Below, one piece after another: positions 28,919 to 36,862 of a DNA stretch of 44,627 bases. Position numbers and translations under genes: made by a program. The notes beneath the pieces were generated by a model that did no database searches, was not told where the DNA came from, and was given only the letters and a program-made list of their open reading frames with translations. The stretch lies in NCBI GenBank assembly GCA_947475845.1, contig CANJMO010000014.1:1-44627 (forward strand). Direction: 5' to 3'. The stretch is from Caulobacteraceae bacterium (GTDB lineage: Bacteria > Pseudomonadota > Alphaproteobacteria > Caulobacterales > Caulobacteraceae). Each line of letters begins with the position of its first letter. Position 1 is the first letter of the stretch.

Positions 28919-29319
28919 AGTTTCGAGCCGAACTTCTCCCAGGCGTCCCTAATCACCTGCTTGGTCGTGTCCCATTCCACCGTGACGATCGCCTCCTCCA
29001 CCGGGAAGAAGCGCGCGTCGACCGCGTCGTCGCCGGCCACCGGCTCGCCCTCCAGCCAGCGGGCGGCGTAGTCGATCAGCACATAGTGGCGCTGGTCGCC
29101 GAAGAAGCCGTCGAGCACGTCGACGATGCCGAGCAGTTCCGCGCGCACTCCGGTTTCCTCGAGCAGCTCGCGCAATCCGCAGTCGCGCACCGCCTCGTTC
29201 CACTCCAGCCGGCCGCCGGGGATGCTCCAGTCGCCCATGCGCGGCGGCTTGCCGCGCCGGATCAGCAGCACGTCCGAGCCGCGGAAACAGATCACGCCGA
29301 CCGTGGGGACCGGGGTCAA
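28915..29319 (-). CDS. Nudix hydrolase
   Basis: A 134-residue Nudix protein with a complete box Gx5Ex7REUxEExGU, in GRLEWNE ... RELLEETGV. The ending is similar to small ADP-ribose or dNTP pyrophosphatases, but the substrate cannot be read from the sequence. The start is probably the TTG at 29319, which overlaps the patatin stop (TTGA) and has GGAAAG eight bases upstream inside the patatin gene. The much longer frame to 30180 is antisense-like noise over the patatin gene. It converges on mutY, another 8-oxoG-related gene. Confidence 0.88.
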   Translation of the reverse strand: MTPVPTVGVICFRGSDVLLIRRGKPPRMGDWSIPGGRLEWNEAVRDCGLRELLEETGVRAELLGIVDVLDGFFGDQRHYVLIDYAARWLEGEPVAGDDAVDARFFPVEEAIVTVEWDTTKQVIRDAWEKFGSKL

Positions 29320-30356
29320 AGGAAGGTCTTTCCAAGATCGAGGCTCGAGCTCTCGCCCACCGACGGCAGGTCCTGGCTCAGCCACTGCTCCGCCGCGGCC
29401 CGTCCGCGCTTCTTCAGGTCCTGCAGGAAGGTCCAGTCGGTGTTGGCCTTGCTCGACAGGTTCAGGTCGTGCAGCGGCTTGTCGGCGCTGATCATATGGA
29501 AGCGCAGGCGCATATAGCCCGAGGCGGTCTTCAGCAGGCCCCGGCCGATCATGTCCTGCACCGTGGCCAGGGTGCGCAGCTCGGCCAGCAGCGAGGCGTT
29601 GAAGCCGATCTCGTTCAGCCGGTCCATGATGTCGGACGACGACCGGGGCGTGCCCTTGGACACGATCGGATTGAGCAGCAGCATAAGGATGTCGCGCGGG
29701 CGGCACTGCACCAGCGGCCAGATCGGCGGATTGGCCAGGTAGCCGCCATCCCAATAGGCGACGCCGTCGATCTCCACCGCCTGGAACGCGTCTGGCAGAC
29801 AGGCCGGGGCCAGGATGTGCTCGGGCGTCAGTTCGGCGGCGTGGAACAGCTTGGCCTCGCTGGTGCGCACGGCCGTGGCGGCAATGAACATGTCGACGGT
29901 CGACTTCTCGCGGATCGCCTTGAAGTCGATCTGGTCGTGCAGGATGTCGCGCAGCGGGTTCAGGTTCAGCGGATTGAAATCGTAGGGCGACACCGTCGGC
30001 GTCAGGCTCTGCAGATAGCTGGACACCGGATTGCTGGTGAACCAGTCGGTGGCCATCCGAGTCATGATGTTCTCGCCGAACATGCCGCCCGATCCGCCCT
30101 GGCTGACCGCCCGCCAGAAGTTCTCCAGCTTCTTGCGCGCGCCCTCCGCCCCGCCTTCGAGCATGCCTGAGACCAGGCAAACGGCGTTCATCGCCCCGGC
30201 CGAGGCGGCGCTGATCGATTGGATATCCAACTCGCCGTATTCAAGCAGCCGGTCCAGCACGCCCCACTGGAACGCGCCGTGCGCGCCGCCGCCCTGCAGC
30301 GCCAGGCTGATCGGCTTGCCGGCCCCGTTGTCGGGGCCCTTGCGGGTGAGGCGCAC
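29316..30356 (-). CDS. Patatin-like phospholipase/esterase
   Basis: A 346-residue cytoplasmic patatin-family hydrolase. It has the oxyanion-hole glycines GGGAHG (22-27), nucleophile S52 in AASAGAMNA and the catalytic Asp in WDGGY (D203), giving a Ser-Asp dyad. The usual GxSxG is AxSxG here. A C-terminal extension of ~100 residues is typical of the subgroup found beside 3-hydroxybutyrate dehydrogenase. It begins at a GTG whose G is the last base of the bdhA stop (TAGTG), so the two are tightly coupled. A role in polyhydroxybutyrate or lipid turnover is inferred from that neighbour. Confidence 0.9.
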   Translation of the reverse strand: MRLTRKGPDNGAGKPISLALQGGGAHGAFQWGVLDRLLEYGELDIQSISAASAGAMNAVCLVSGMLEGGAEGARKKLENFWRAVSQGGSGGMFGENIMTRMATDWFTSNPVSSYLQSLTPTVSPYDFNPLNLNPLRDILHDQIDFKAIREKSTVDMFIAATAVRTSEAKLFHAAELTPEHILAPACLPDAFQAVEIDGVAYWDGGYLANPPIWPLVQCRPRDILMLLLNPIVSKGTPRSSSDIMDRLNEIGFNASLLAELRTLATVQDMIGRGLLKTASGYMRLRFHMISADKPLHDLNLSSKANTDWTFLQDLKKRGRAAAEQWLSQDLPSVGESSSLDLGKTFL

Positions 30357-31153
30357 TAGGCCGCCGTCCAGCCGCCGTCGATGGCCAGCCCGGCTCCGTT
30401 GACCGAAGCCCCGGCGTCGGAGACCAGATAGATCAGCAGTCCGCCGATTTCGTCGAACTCGACGAATTTCTTGGTCGGCTGGGCGGCCAGGATCACCTCT
30501 TTCATGACCTGCTCGGGGGTCATGCCGCGCGCCTTGGCGGTGTCGCCGATCTGCGCTTCCACCAGGGGCGTACGCACATAGCCCGGGCAGATGGCGTTGC
30601 AGGTGATGCCGTGCTCGGCCACTTCCAGGGCCACGGTCTTGGTCAGGCCCAGCACCCCGTGCTTGGCGGCGACATAGGCCGACTTGAACGGCGAGGCGAC
30701 CAGGGCGTGGGCGGAGGCCAGGTTGACGATCCGCCCTCTGCCTTGCGCCTTCATGATCGGCACCGCCGCGCGGGTGGCGTGGAAGGCCGACGACAGGTTG
30801 ATGGCGATGATCTGGTTCCACTTGTCGATCGGGAAGTCCTCGATCGGCGAGACGAACTGGACCCCGGCGTTGTTGAGCAGCACGTCGAGCCGGCCGAACT
30901 CGCGCTTGGCGAAGTCGACCATGTCGGCGATCTCCTCCGGCTTGGTCATGTCCGCGCCGTGGTATTTAACCTCGACGCCGAACTCGGCGGCGATCCCGGC
31001 CCGCTCTTCCTCGATCTTGGCCGGATCGCCCAGGCCATTGACGATGATGTTGCAGCCCTGCTTGGCAAGCTGCTTGGCCATGGCCTGGCCGATCCCGCTG
31101 GTGGATCCAGTGACGATGGCGACGTGACCCTTGAGGTCGGCTGAGATCGTCAT
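30356..31153 (-). CDS. bdhA: 3-hydroxybutyrate dehydrogenase
   Basis: A 265-residue short-chain dehydrogenase that interconverts D-3-hydroxybutyrate and acetoacetate with NAD. It has the cofactor motif TGSTSGIG (15-22), NNAG (94-97), and catalytic S147, Y160 and K164 (YVAAK). The closing segment GAGLAIDGGWTAA and YVRTPLVEAQI are characteristic of this SDR subgroup. It heads a bdhA-patatin-Nudix unit. A PhaR-like inverted repeat lies 28 bases before the ATG. Confidence 0.94.
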   Translation of the reverse strand: MTISADLKGHVAIVTGSTSGIGQAMAKQLAKQGCNIIVNGLGDPAKIEEERAGIAAEFGVEVKYHGADMTKPEEIADMVDFAKREFGRLDVLLNNAGVQFVSPIEDFPIDKWNQIIAINLSSAFHATRAAVPIMKAQGRGRIVNLASAHALVASPFKSAYVAAKHGVLGLTKTVALEVAEHGITCNAICPGYVRTPLVEAQIGDTAKARGMTPEQVMKEVILAAQPTKKFVEFDEIGGLLIYLVSDAGASVNGAGLAIDGGWTAA

Positions 31154-31180
31154 GGCGGGTACGCTCCGTTACGAGAGATG

Positions 31181-31197
31181 ATGTTGCGATGCAGCAT
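31181..31197. promoter_or_regulatory. PhaR-like inverted repeat upstream of bdhA
   Basis: ATGTTGC-GAT-GCAGCAT with six of seven arm positions matching. The core TTGC-N3-GCAG is one base from the CTGC-N3-GCAG sites reported for the PHB regulator PhaR in Paracoccus. Its position 28 bases upstream of a PHB-degradation gene is suggestive. PhaR itself is not in the window. Confidence 0.4.
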
Positions 31198-31225
31198 AAA
31201 CCCGTGAATACTGTTCGCGATGCAC

Positions 31226-31993
31226 TTAGTCGAGCGTGCGGCTGAAAATCCATTCCTCTGGGGTGGAAAGGCCCGCTTGATAAGCATAGCCGGCGACCTT
31301 GAAGTCTTTGAGACCCTCGGGCCGGTCCAGCCGCTGGTCGATGGCGTAGCGGGCCATCAGGCCGCGCGCCTTCTTGGCGTAGAAGCTGATGATCTTGCTC
31401 TCCCCGCCTCGGGTCTCCTTGAACTGGCAGGTCACCACCGGCAGCGTCAGCGCCTCGCGGTTCACGGCGCCGAAATATTCCTGGCTGGCCAGATTGACCA
31501 GGGTCGGATCGCCCTGCCCCTCGGCGGCAAGGTTGAGCGCCTTGGCGATGCGGTCGCCCCAGAAGGCATAGAGGCTCGGCCCGCGCTTGGTCTTCAGCCG
31601 CGTCCCCATCTCCAGGCGATAGGGCTGGATCACGTCAAGCGGCCGCAACAGGCCGTATAGCCCCGACAGGATGCGCAGCCGCGCCTGGGCATAGGCCATT
31701 CCGCCCTTGTCCAGCTCACGAGCCTGCAGCCCGGCGTAGACGTCGCCGTTGAAGGCCAGAGCCGCCTGCAACCCGTCCTCGCTTTCGGGATCGAACGCCT
31801 GGAAGCGCTCATGGTTGAGCCGGGCCAAGTCGTCGGAGATCGACATCAGCCGCTTGAGGTCGCTCTTGCGCAGCTTGCGGGTGACCTTGGCCAGCTCGGC
31901 GATGTCGGCGGCCATCTCGGGCGTGGTCGCCCCCATGCCGCGCGGCGCGGGCGTGAAGTCGAGGGACTTGGCGGGGGAGATGACCATCAGCAT
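31226..31993 (-). CDS. yaaA: Peroxide stress protein YaaA
   Basis: A 255-residue YaaA (DUF328/UPF0246) protein. The N-terminus MLMVISPAKSLDF, the central GLYGLLRPLDVIQPYRLEMGT, the LVNLASQEY segment and KKARGLMARY are family hallmarks. In E. coli YaaA lowers intracellular free iron and protects DNA during H2O2 stress, and it binds DNA. It lies 80 bases downstream of the FAD-dehydrogenase gene region in the opposite reading order and 72 bases upstream of bdhA. A peroxiredoxin gene lies about 3 kb away. Confidence 0.95.
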   Translation of the reverse strand: MLMVISPAKSLDFTPAPRGMGATTPEMAADIAELAKVTRKLRKSDLKRLMSISDDLARLNHERFQAFDPESEDGLQAALAFNGDVYAGLQARELDKGGMAYAQARLRILSGLYGLLRPLDVIQPYRLEMGTRLKTKRGPSLYAFWGDRIAKALNLAAEGQGDPTLVNLASQEYFGAVNREALTLPVVTCQFKETRGGESKIISFYAKKARGLMARYAIDQRLDRPEGLKDFKVAGYAYQAGLSTPEEWIFSRTLD

Positions 31994-32073
31994 GCGGGCG
32001 GACTTTGGCTGCCGGCTTGGCGGTGGGCAAGGCTCGCGCCCAAGGCGTCCCCAGCTATCTAGAACAGCACGCT

Positions 32074-33483
32074 TTAAAACAGGACTCTGGGATTCATGAT
32101 CCGCTTGGGATCCAGCGCCCTGCGGATCGCCCGCATCGCCTCGATCTCCACCGGCGACTTGTAGCGCAGAGCCTCGACCACCTTCATCGCGCCGATGCCG
32201 TGTTCGGCCGAGATCGAACCGCCCAGATCGGCGACGATGTCGTGCACCACCTCGGCGGCGGCGTCCCGCGCAGCCTCGAAGGCGTCCCGGTCGCCGCCCG
32301 CCGGCTGGGCGATGTTGTAGTGCAGATTGCCGTCGCCGACGTGGCCGAACGCCCCGATCCGGCAGTCGGGCCAGCGGGCCAGCAGAGCCGCGTCAGCGCA
32401 TGTTATAAATTCGGGAATCTTGGACACCGGCACCGAGATATCGTGCTTCCAGTTCAGCCCCTCGGGCTTCTGCGCCGCCGACAGGTCTTCGCGCAGCCGC
32501 CACATCAGTTTGGCCTGGCTGTCAGTCTGGGCAATCACCGCGTCTTGGGCGAAGCCGGCGTCCAGCGCCTCGGCCAGCACCCGCTCCAGCGCCGCCTCGG
32601 CCCCGCCCGGCTCGCCGCTGATGGTTTCGATCAGGATGTACCAGGCGTGCGCGTCCTGCAGCGGCTCGCGCAGGCCGGGGATGTTCTTCAGGGCGAACGC
32701 AATGGACTGGCGCGACATCAGCTCGAACGCCTCGACCCCGCCGGCGCTCTGCTGCTTGGCGATCGCCAGCATCTCGATGGCGTCCTGCGGCTTTCCGATC
32801 CCGACGATGCCCACCGCCCGCGACACCGGCTGGGGGAACAGCTTCAGGCTGGCCGCCGTCACCACCCCCAGGGTCCCCTCGCCGCCGATCAGCAACTGCT
32901 TCAGATCGTAGCCGGTGTTGTCCTTGCGCAGCCGCTTCAGCCCCCGCATCACCTCGCCATTGGGCATCACCGCCTCGATGCCCAGCACCAGGTCGCGCAT
33001 GTTGCCGTAGTGGATCACCGCCGTGCCGCCGGCGTTGGTCGAGATCAGGCCGCCGATGGAGCATGAGCCCTCCGAGGCGATGCTCATCGGAAACAGCCGC
33101 CCTACTCCCGCCGCCGCCTCGCGAACGGTCAGGAGCGTCACCCCCGCCTCGGCGATCAGCACGTCGTCCAGCGGCGCGATCTCGCGGATCGTCTTCATCC
33201 GGTCCAGGGACAGCAGTATCTCGCCCTGCGGCACTTGACCGGCCACCAGCCCGGTATTGCCGCCCTGAGGCACGATCGGCGTACCGGATTCAAAACAGAC
33301 GCCGACCACTGCCGCGACTTCGTCCACGGTCTTGGGCAAGACCAGCAGCGGCGTGGTCCCGCGCCACCGGCCGCGCTCCTCCACCAGCTTGGACGCCAGC
33401 CGGTCCGGATCCTGGCTCCAGCCGCCCTCGCCGAGCATGCCTTTCAGGCGCGAGATGACGTCGGCGGGCACGGAAACGGTCAT
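32074..33483 (-). CDS. FAD-linked D-2-hydroxyacid dehydrogenase (GlcD/D2HGDH-like)
   Basis: A 469-residue flavoprotein of the PCMH-type FAD family. The FAD-binding motif PQGGNTGL is at 72-79. GGLISTNAGGTAVIHYGNMRDLVLG and GGEGTLGVVTAA follow. The C-terminal FAD-oxidase domain carries the metal and active-site histidines in GHVGDGNLHYNI and EHGIGAMKV. These fit D-2-hydroxyglutarate, D-lactate or glycolate dehydrogenases, and the true substrate is undetermined. It begins 24 bases after the b561-Sua5 fusion gene, so it is likely co-transcribed with it. An electron link to the b561 domain is speculative. Confidence 0.92.
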   Translation of the reverse strand: MTVSVPADVISRLKGMLGEGGWSQDPDRLASKLVEERGRWRGTTPLLVLPKTVDEVAAVVGVCFESGTPIVPQGGNTGLVAGQVPQGEILLSLDRMKTIREIAPLDDVLIAEAGVTLLTVREAAAGVGRLFPMSIASEGSCSIGGLISTNAGGTAVIHYGNMRDLVLGIEAVMPNGEVMRGLKRLRKDNTGYDLKQLLIGGEGTLGVVTAASLKLFPQPVSRAVGIVGIGKPQDAIEMLAIAKQQSAGGVEAFELMSRQSIAFALKNIPGLREPLQDAHAWYILIETISGEPGGAEAALERVLAEALDAGFAQDAVIAQTDSQAKLMWRLREDLSAAQKPEGLNWKHDISVPVSKIPEFITCADAALLARWPDCRIGAFGHVGDGNLHYNIAQPAGGDRDAFEAARDAAAEVVHDIVADLGGSISAEHGIGAMKVVEALRYKSPVEIEAMRAIRRALDPKRIMNPRVLF

Positions 33484-33507
33484 GGCCTCGATTTAACCCG
33501 TCGCAGC

Positions 33508-35031
33508 CTAGCCGACAAACCCGGCCGCCCGCCGCAGCCGGTCGTTGACCGCTTCGCCAAGCCCGGTTTCCGGGACGGGAGCGACCGCGATGCCCTTCGG
33601 CTTCAGCTTGTCCGCCTCGCGCAGACAGGAGAACAGCCGCTGGGCCGCCTCGCGCACGTCGCCGTTCGGGCTAAGGCTGAGCGGGCCGTGGAAGCCGTCG
33701 CCGAAGCCGAGGAACGCCTCACCGGGCTCAGGCGCCGCGGCGTTCAGACGGATCGGGGCATCGGGGGCGTAGTGGCGCACCAACCGCCCCGGAGAGCGCT
33801 TGGCGTCGTCGTCGGCCTCGGCGAGAGGCCCGACCACGGCCTCGATCGCGTCGCGCGCCACCCCGCCGGGTCGCAGCAGCCGCACCGGCCCGCCCGGCAA
33901 CACCGCCACCACCGTGGACTCCACCCCGACCGTGCACGGCCCGCCGTCGAGCGAGGCCTGGACGGCGAATCCGGTCTCGTCCATCGCGTCCTCGAAGGTC
34001 GTTGGGCTCGGCCGTCCCGACCGATTAGCGGAAGGCGCGCAGACCGGGCCGCCGAACGCCATCAGCAAGGCGCGGCAGGTCGGATGGCTCGGCGCCCGCA
34101 CGCCCACCGTATCCAGCCCCGCCCGCGCCAGGTCGCACACCGCGGTCACGTCGGTGATCGGAACGACGATGGTCAAGGGTCCGGGCCAGAACGCCTCGGC
34201 CAGCTTGACCGCGCGCTCGTCGAAGCGGGCGAACCGTCGTGCGGCCTCCAGCCCAGTCACATGAGCGATCAGAGGATTGAACCGGGGGCGGCCCTTGGCC
34301 TCGAACAGCTGGGCGATGGCCTCCGGATTGGAGGCGTCCGCCGCCAGGCCATAGACCGTCTCGGTCGGCATCAGAACCAGCCCGCCGTCCTGCAATGCTC
34401 TGGCGCCCTTGGCCACGTCTCCCGGCGAAACCTTCAACGCCACGAACGGGATCGCGCCGAACGGGAGCATGCGGTGCATCACCGGGCCGAGGTTGAACAG
34501 CTGATGCTTGAGCGCGCCCACGATATGCAGGGCCATCAGCCCCGCCGCCGACCAGCCGAACAGATCGTGGGCCTGGGCCGAGGTGCTGGTCAGCGCCACC
34601 TTGTGGCCGAACGACAGGCTCTGCAGGCCCGGCACGTCCGGCCAGGGGATGCCCGGCAGGCCCCAGTTGCGGAAGATCACCGTGGAGGTGTGGATCGGGC
34701 TGGAGGACACCATCATCCAGCCGCTGACCGGCATGGCGATCAGCACCGCGTAGAAGCCCCAGTGGGTCACCCGCGATGCGATCCGCTCCAGCGGCGACAG
34801 CGGTGAGGCGTAGGGCGGCGGCGGATGGGCCAGCCGCCAAGCCAGCCGCACACAGGTCAGCAGCAGGATGGCGATGCCCACCGTCTTGTGGTCGCGGAAC
34901 AGGTCGAACTTGGCAGCCGCCGGTGCCGTGCGCAGCGCCAGCCCCTGATACAGGCACAGCAGCAGCAGGTAGGCGATCAGCCAGTGCAGGACGATCGCTC
35001 CAAGGGAGTACCGATGGAGCGGCCTGTCCAT
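33508..35031 (-). CDS. Cytochrome b561 - Sua5/YrdC fusion protein
   Basis: A single uninterrupted 507-codon frame encodes two unrelated domains. Residues 1-190 are a complete di-heme cytochrome b561, with heme histidines H16 (LHW), H48 (DHKT), H155 (AHDLFGW) and H169 (LHI) across four membrane helices. Residues ~203-507 are a full threonylcarbamoyladenylate synthase, which makes the TC-AMP precursor of tRNA t6A37. That part has MPTETVYGLAADA, KGRPRFNPL, PSANRSGRPSPT, and the Sua5 C-terminal domain after PGRLVRHYAPDAP. There is no linker. An internal start (GTG 34443, TTG 34437 or GTG 34416) is possible but none has a well-placed RBS. It lies between the peroxiredoxin and FAD-dehydrogenase genes. 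Confidence 0.85.
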   Translation of the reverse strand: MDRPLHRYSLGAIVLHWLIAYLLLLCLYQGLALRTAPAAAKFDLFRDHKTVGIAILLLTCVRLAWRLAHPPPPYASPLSPLERIASRVTHWGFYAVLIAMPVSGWMMVSSSPIHTSTVIFRNWGLPGIPWPDVPGLQSLSFGHKVALTSTSAQAHDLFGWSAAGLMALHIVGALKHQLFNLGPVMHRMLPFGAIPFVALKVSPGDVAKGARALQDGGLVLMPTETVYGLAADASNPEAIAQLFEAKGRPRFNPLIAHVTGLEAARRFARFDERAVKLAEAFWPGPLTIVVPITDVTAVCDLARAGLDTVGVRAPSHPTCRALLMAFGGPVCAPSANRSGRPSPTTFEDAMDETGFAVQASLDGGPCTVGVESTVVAVLPGGPVRLLRPGGVARDAIEAVVGPLAEADDDAKRSPGRLVRHYAPDAPIRLNAAAPEPGEAFLGFGDGFHGPLSLSPNGDVREAAQRLFSCLREADKLKPKGIAVAPVPETGLGEAVNDRLRRAAGFVG

Positions 35032-35039
35032 CGCCGGGC

Positions 35040-35528
35040 TCAGCCCTTCAGCTGTTCGAGCATGTAGTCGGAGGCCGAGACGCGGAATTCGCCGCCGGCT
35101 TCGACGTTGAGCTTATCGACCACCCCGTCCTTGACGATCATGGAGTAGCGCTGCGAGCGCGGGCCCATGCCGAACTTCGAGCCGTCCAGCTCCAGGCCAA
35201 CCGCCTTGGTGAAGGCGCCGTTGCCGTCCGCCAGCATCACCACGTCCTCGCCGACATTGGCCGACTTGCCCCAGGCGTTCATGACGAACACGTCGTTGAC
35301 CGAGACGCAGGCCACCGTGTCCACGCCCGCCGCCTTCAACTTGGCCGCGTCGTCGACATAGCCCGGCAGGTGGCGCGCCGAGCAGGTCGGGGTGAAGGCG
35401 CCCGGCACGGCGAACAGACCCACGGACTTGCCGGCGAACAGTTCGGCGGTGGTGATCGGCTTGGGCCCGTCGGCGGTGAAGATGGTGAAGGTGGCTTCCG
35501 GCAGGCGGTCGCCGACTTGGATGGTCAT
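35040..35528 (-). CDS. Peroxiredoxin, Prx5 type
   Basis: A 162-residue redoxin that reduces H2O2 and alkyl hydroperoxides with thiol or glutaredoxin/thioredoxin partners. The peroxidatic cysteine is C49 in PGAFTPTCSARH, with the PxxxTxxC motif complete. The segments NDVFVMNAW and RSQRYSMIV are typical of Prx5 (PMP20-like) proteins. A second cysteine lies in TVACVSV. The start is the ATG at 35528, and upstream codons are not family-like. It ends 8 bases before the b561-Sua5 gene and is divergent from yqgE. Confidence 0.94.
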   Translation of the reverse strand: MTIQVGDRLPEATFTIFTADGPKPITTAELFAGKSVGLFAVPGAFTPTCSARHLPGYVDDAAKLKAAGVDTVACVSVNDVFVMNAWGKSANVGEDVVMLADGNGAFTKAVGLELDGSKFGMGPRSQRYSMIVKDGVVDKLNVEAGGEFRVSASDYMLEQLKG

Positions 35529-35680
35529 GATGTGTCTCCACTCGAACAGGGCCGCCCTATCCACGCCAAATCCCGGCCCCATTCAAGGGCGATTGTGGCT
35601 TTGCCGGCGGCGCGGCTTGAAACCCCGGCGGGATGCAGGAAACATCAAACCATGGACGGCGGCCAATCTCTGAGAGCGCT

Positions 35681-36247
35681 ATGACCGACGGCTTCCTCGC
35701 GGGCCGTCTGCTGATCGCCATGCCCGGCATCGACGACCCGCGCTTCGAGCGCGCCGTGATCCTGATGTGCGCGCATGGCGAGGACCACGCCATGGGCCTG
35801 ACCCTCAACCGCCCGGTCGAAGGCCTGACCGCTCCGGACCTCCTGCGCCGCCTGGATATCCCGGTGACCTTTCCGATGGCCGACGACCCGGTCCTGTTCG
35901 GCGGGCCGGTGGAGCGCGAACGCGGCTTCGTGGTCCATACCGACGACTACGCCTGCGCCGACACCACGGTGCCGATCACCGAGGGCCTGGCCTTCACCGC
36001 CACCCGCGAGGTACTGCAGGCCATGGGCGACGCCCACGCCCGCCCGCGCAAATCGCTGCTGGCCCTGGGTTACGCCGGATGGGGCGCCGGCCAGCTGGAG
36101 CGCGAGCTGCAGGAGAACATCTGGCTGACCTGCGATCCGGACGAGGACCTGCTGTTCGGTCCCGAGCACGAGCTGAAATGGGCGCGCGCCCTGGCTAAGA
36201 TCGGGGTGTCGGTGGAACGGCTTTCGGGTCAGGCCGGGCGAGCCTAG
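35681..36247 (+). CDS. YqgE/AlgH family protein (UPF0301)
   Basis: A 188-residue UPF0301 protein. The family pattern is clear: GRLLIAMPGIDDPRFERAVI, GLTLNRPVEGL, VLFGGPVERERGFVVH, LALGYAGWGAGQLERE and NIWLTCDPDEDLLF. The molecular function of the family is not established, and AlgH was linked to alginate regulation in Pseudomonas. The start is the ATG at 35681. An earlier in-frame ATG at 35633 adds 16 unsupported residues. It converges on the EAL remnant, with a four-base overlap. Confidence 0.93.
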   Translation: MTDGFLAGRLLIAMPGIDDPRFERAVILMCAHGEDHAMGLTLNRPVEGLTAPDLLRRLDIPVTFPMADDPVLFGGPVERERGFVVHTDDYACADTTVPITEGLAFTATREVLQAMGDAHARPRKSLLALGYAGWGAGQLERELQENIWLTCDPDEDLLFGPEHELKWARALAKIGVSVERLSGQAGRA

Positions 36248-36767
36248 ACCGTCGCCCCGCGTGACTTCACCGGGGCCGCGCCATCGACGTAGCTCTCGTT
36301 GAGATAAACCTCGGCCTCCTGCGGCGACAGGGCGGGCGCATAGCCGAAGCCCTGGCCGTAGTCGCAGCCGATTGACAGCAGGTGGCGGGCCATCACTGCG
36401 TTCTCCACGCCCTCGGCCACCACCTCCAGATCGAGGTCGCGCCCGAGATTGACCACCGAGCGCACGATCTTGGCTGAGCCTTCGTTGGGCCGCCGCGCAT
36501 GCGCACCTTCACGGCGATCTCCTCGCCGGGGGTCTGCGGCTGCAGGAATTCCTCCATCAGCGCACGGTCCTGCGGCGCGGCCAGGGCGAGGATGGCGGCG
36601 GTCGAACATTCGGGGGCAAGCGGGCCGAGACCCAGGCCACGGGCGGGTCCGGTCACGCGCAAGCTGTCGCGTTCGGGGTCCCACATCCACAGGACGACGC
36701 CGGCGGCTCCCAGAGATTCCAGCGCCGCGGTGGCGTCCCAGACGAAGCGGTCTTGCCGCCCCGTCAC
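36244..36767 (-). pseudogene. Remnant of a PAS/GGDEF-EAL cyclic-di-GMP protein
   Basis: Reading from a GTG at 36767, about 92 residues form an N-terminal PAS-like sensor segment (GVVLWMWDPERDSLRVTG, ending near VRMRGG). At about 36490 the sense switches to another frame, which encodes the last ~80 residues of an EAL phosphodiesterase: NEGSAKIVRSVVNLGRDLDLEVVAEGVEN, then GCDYGQGFGYAPALSP. The GGDEF domain and most of the EAL core, including the EAL motif, are missing, and the two parts are out of frame. This is an internal deletion with a frameshift. From memory, C. crescentus carries the GGDEF-EAL phosphodiesterase CC3396 near thrC, so this may be its remnant. Confidence 0.8.
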
Positions 36768-36862
36768 GACGCTGCGCCGACGCAGTTATCCTGCGCGTCC
36801 ATCACTTCGCACTCTTTCCTCGCGCGAGAGCGACCGTTCTGGCCGCTCTTTGGAAGTGACGG

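Noticed and set aside
28915-30180. 421-codon reverse frame ending in the Nudix domain
   Set aside because: The first two thirds are low-complexity Arg/Gly/Ala text lying over the patatin gene in another frame. Only the last 134 codons are Nudix-like.
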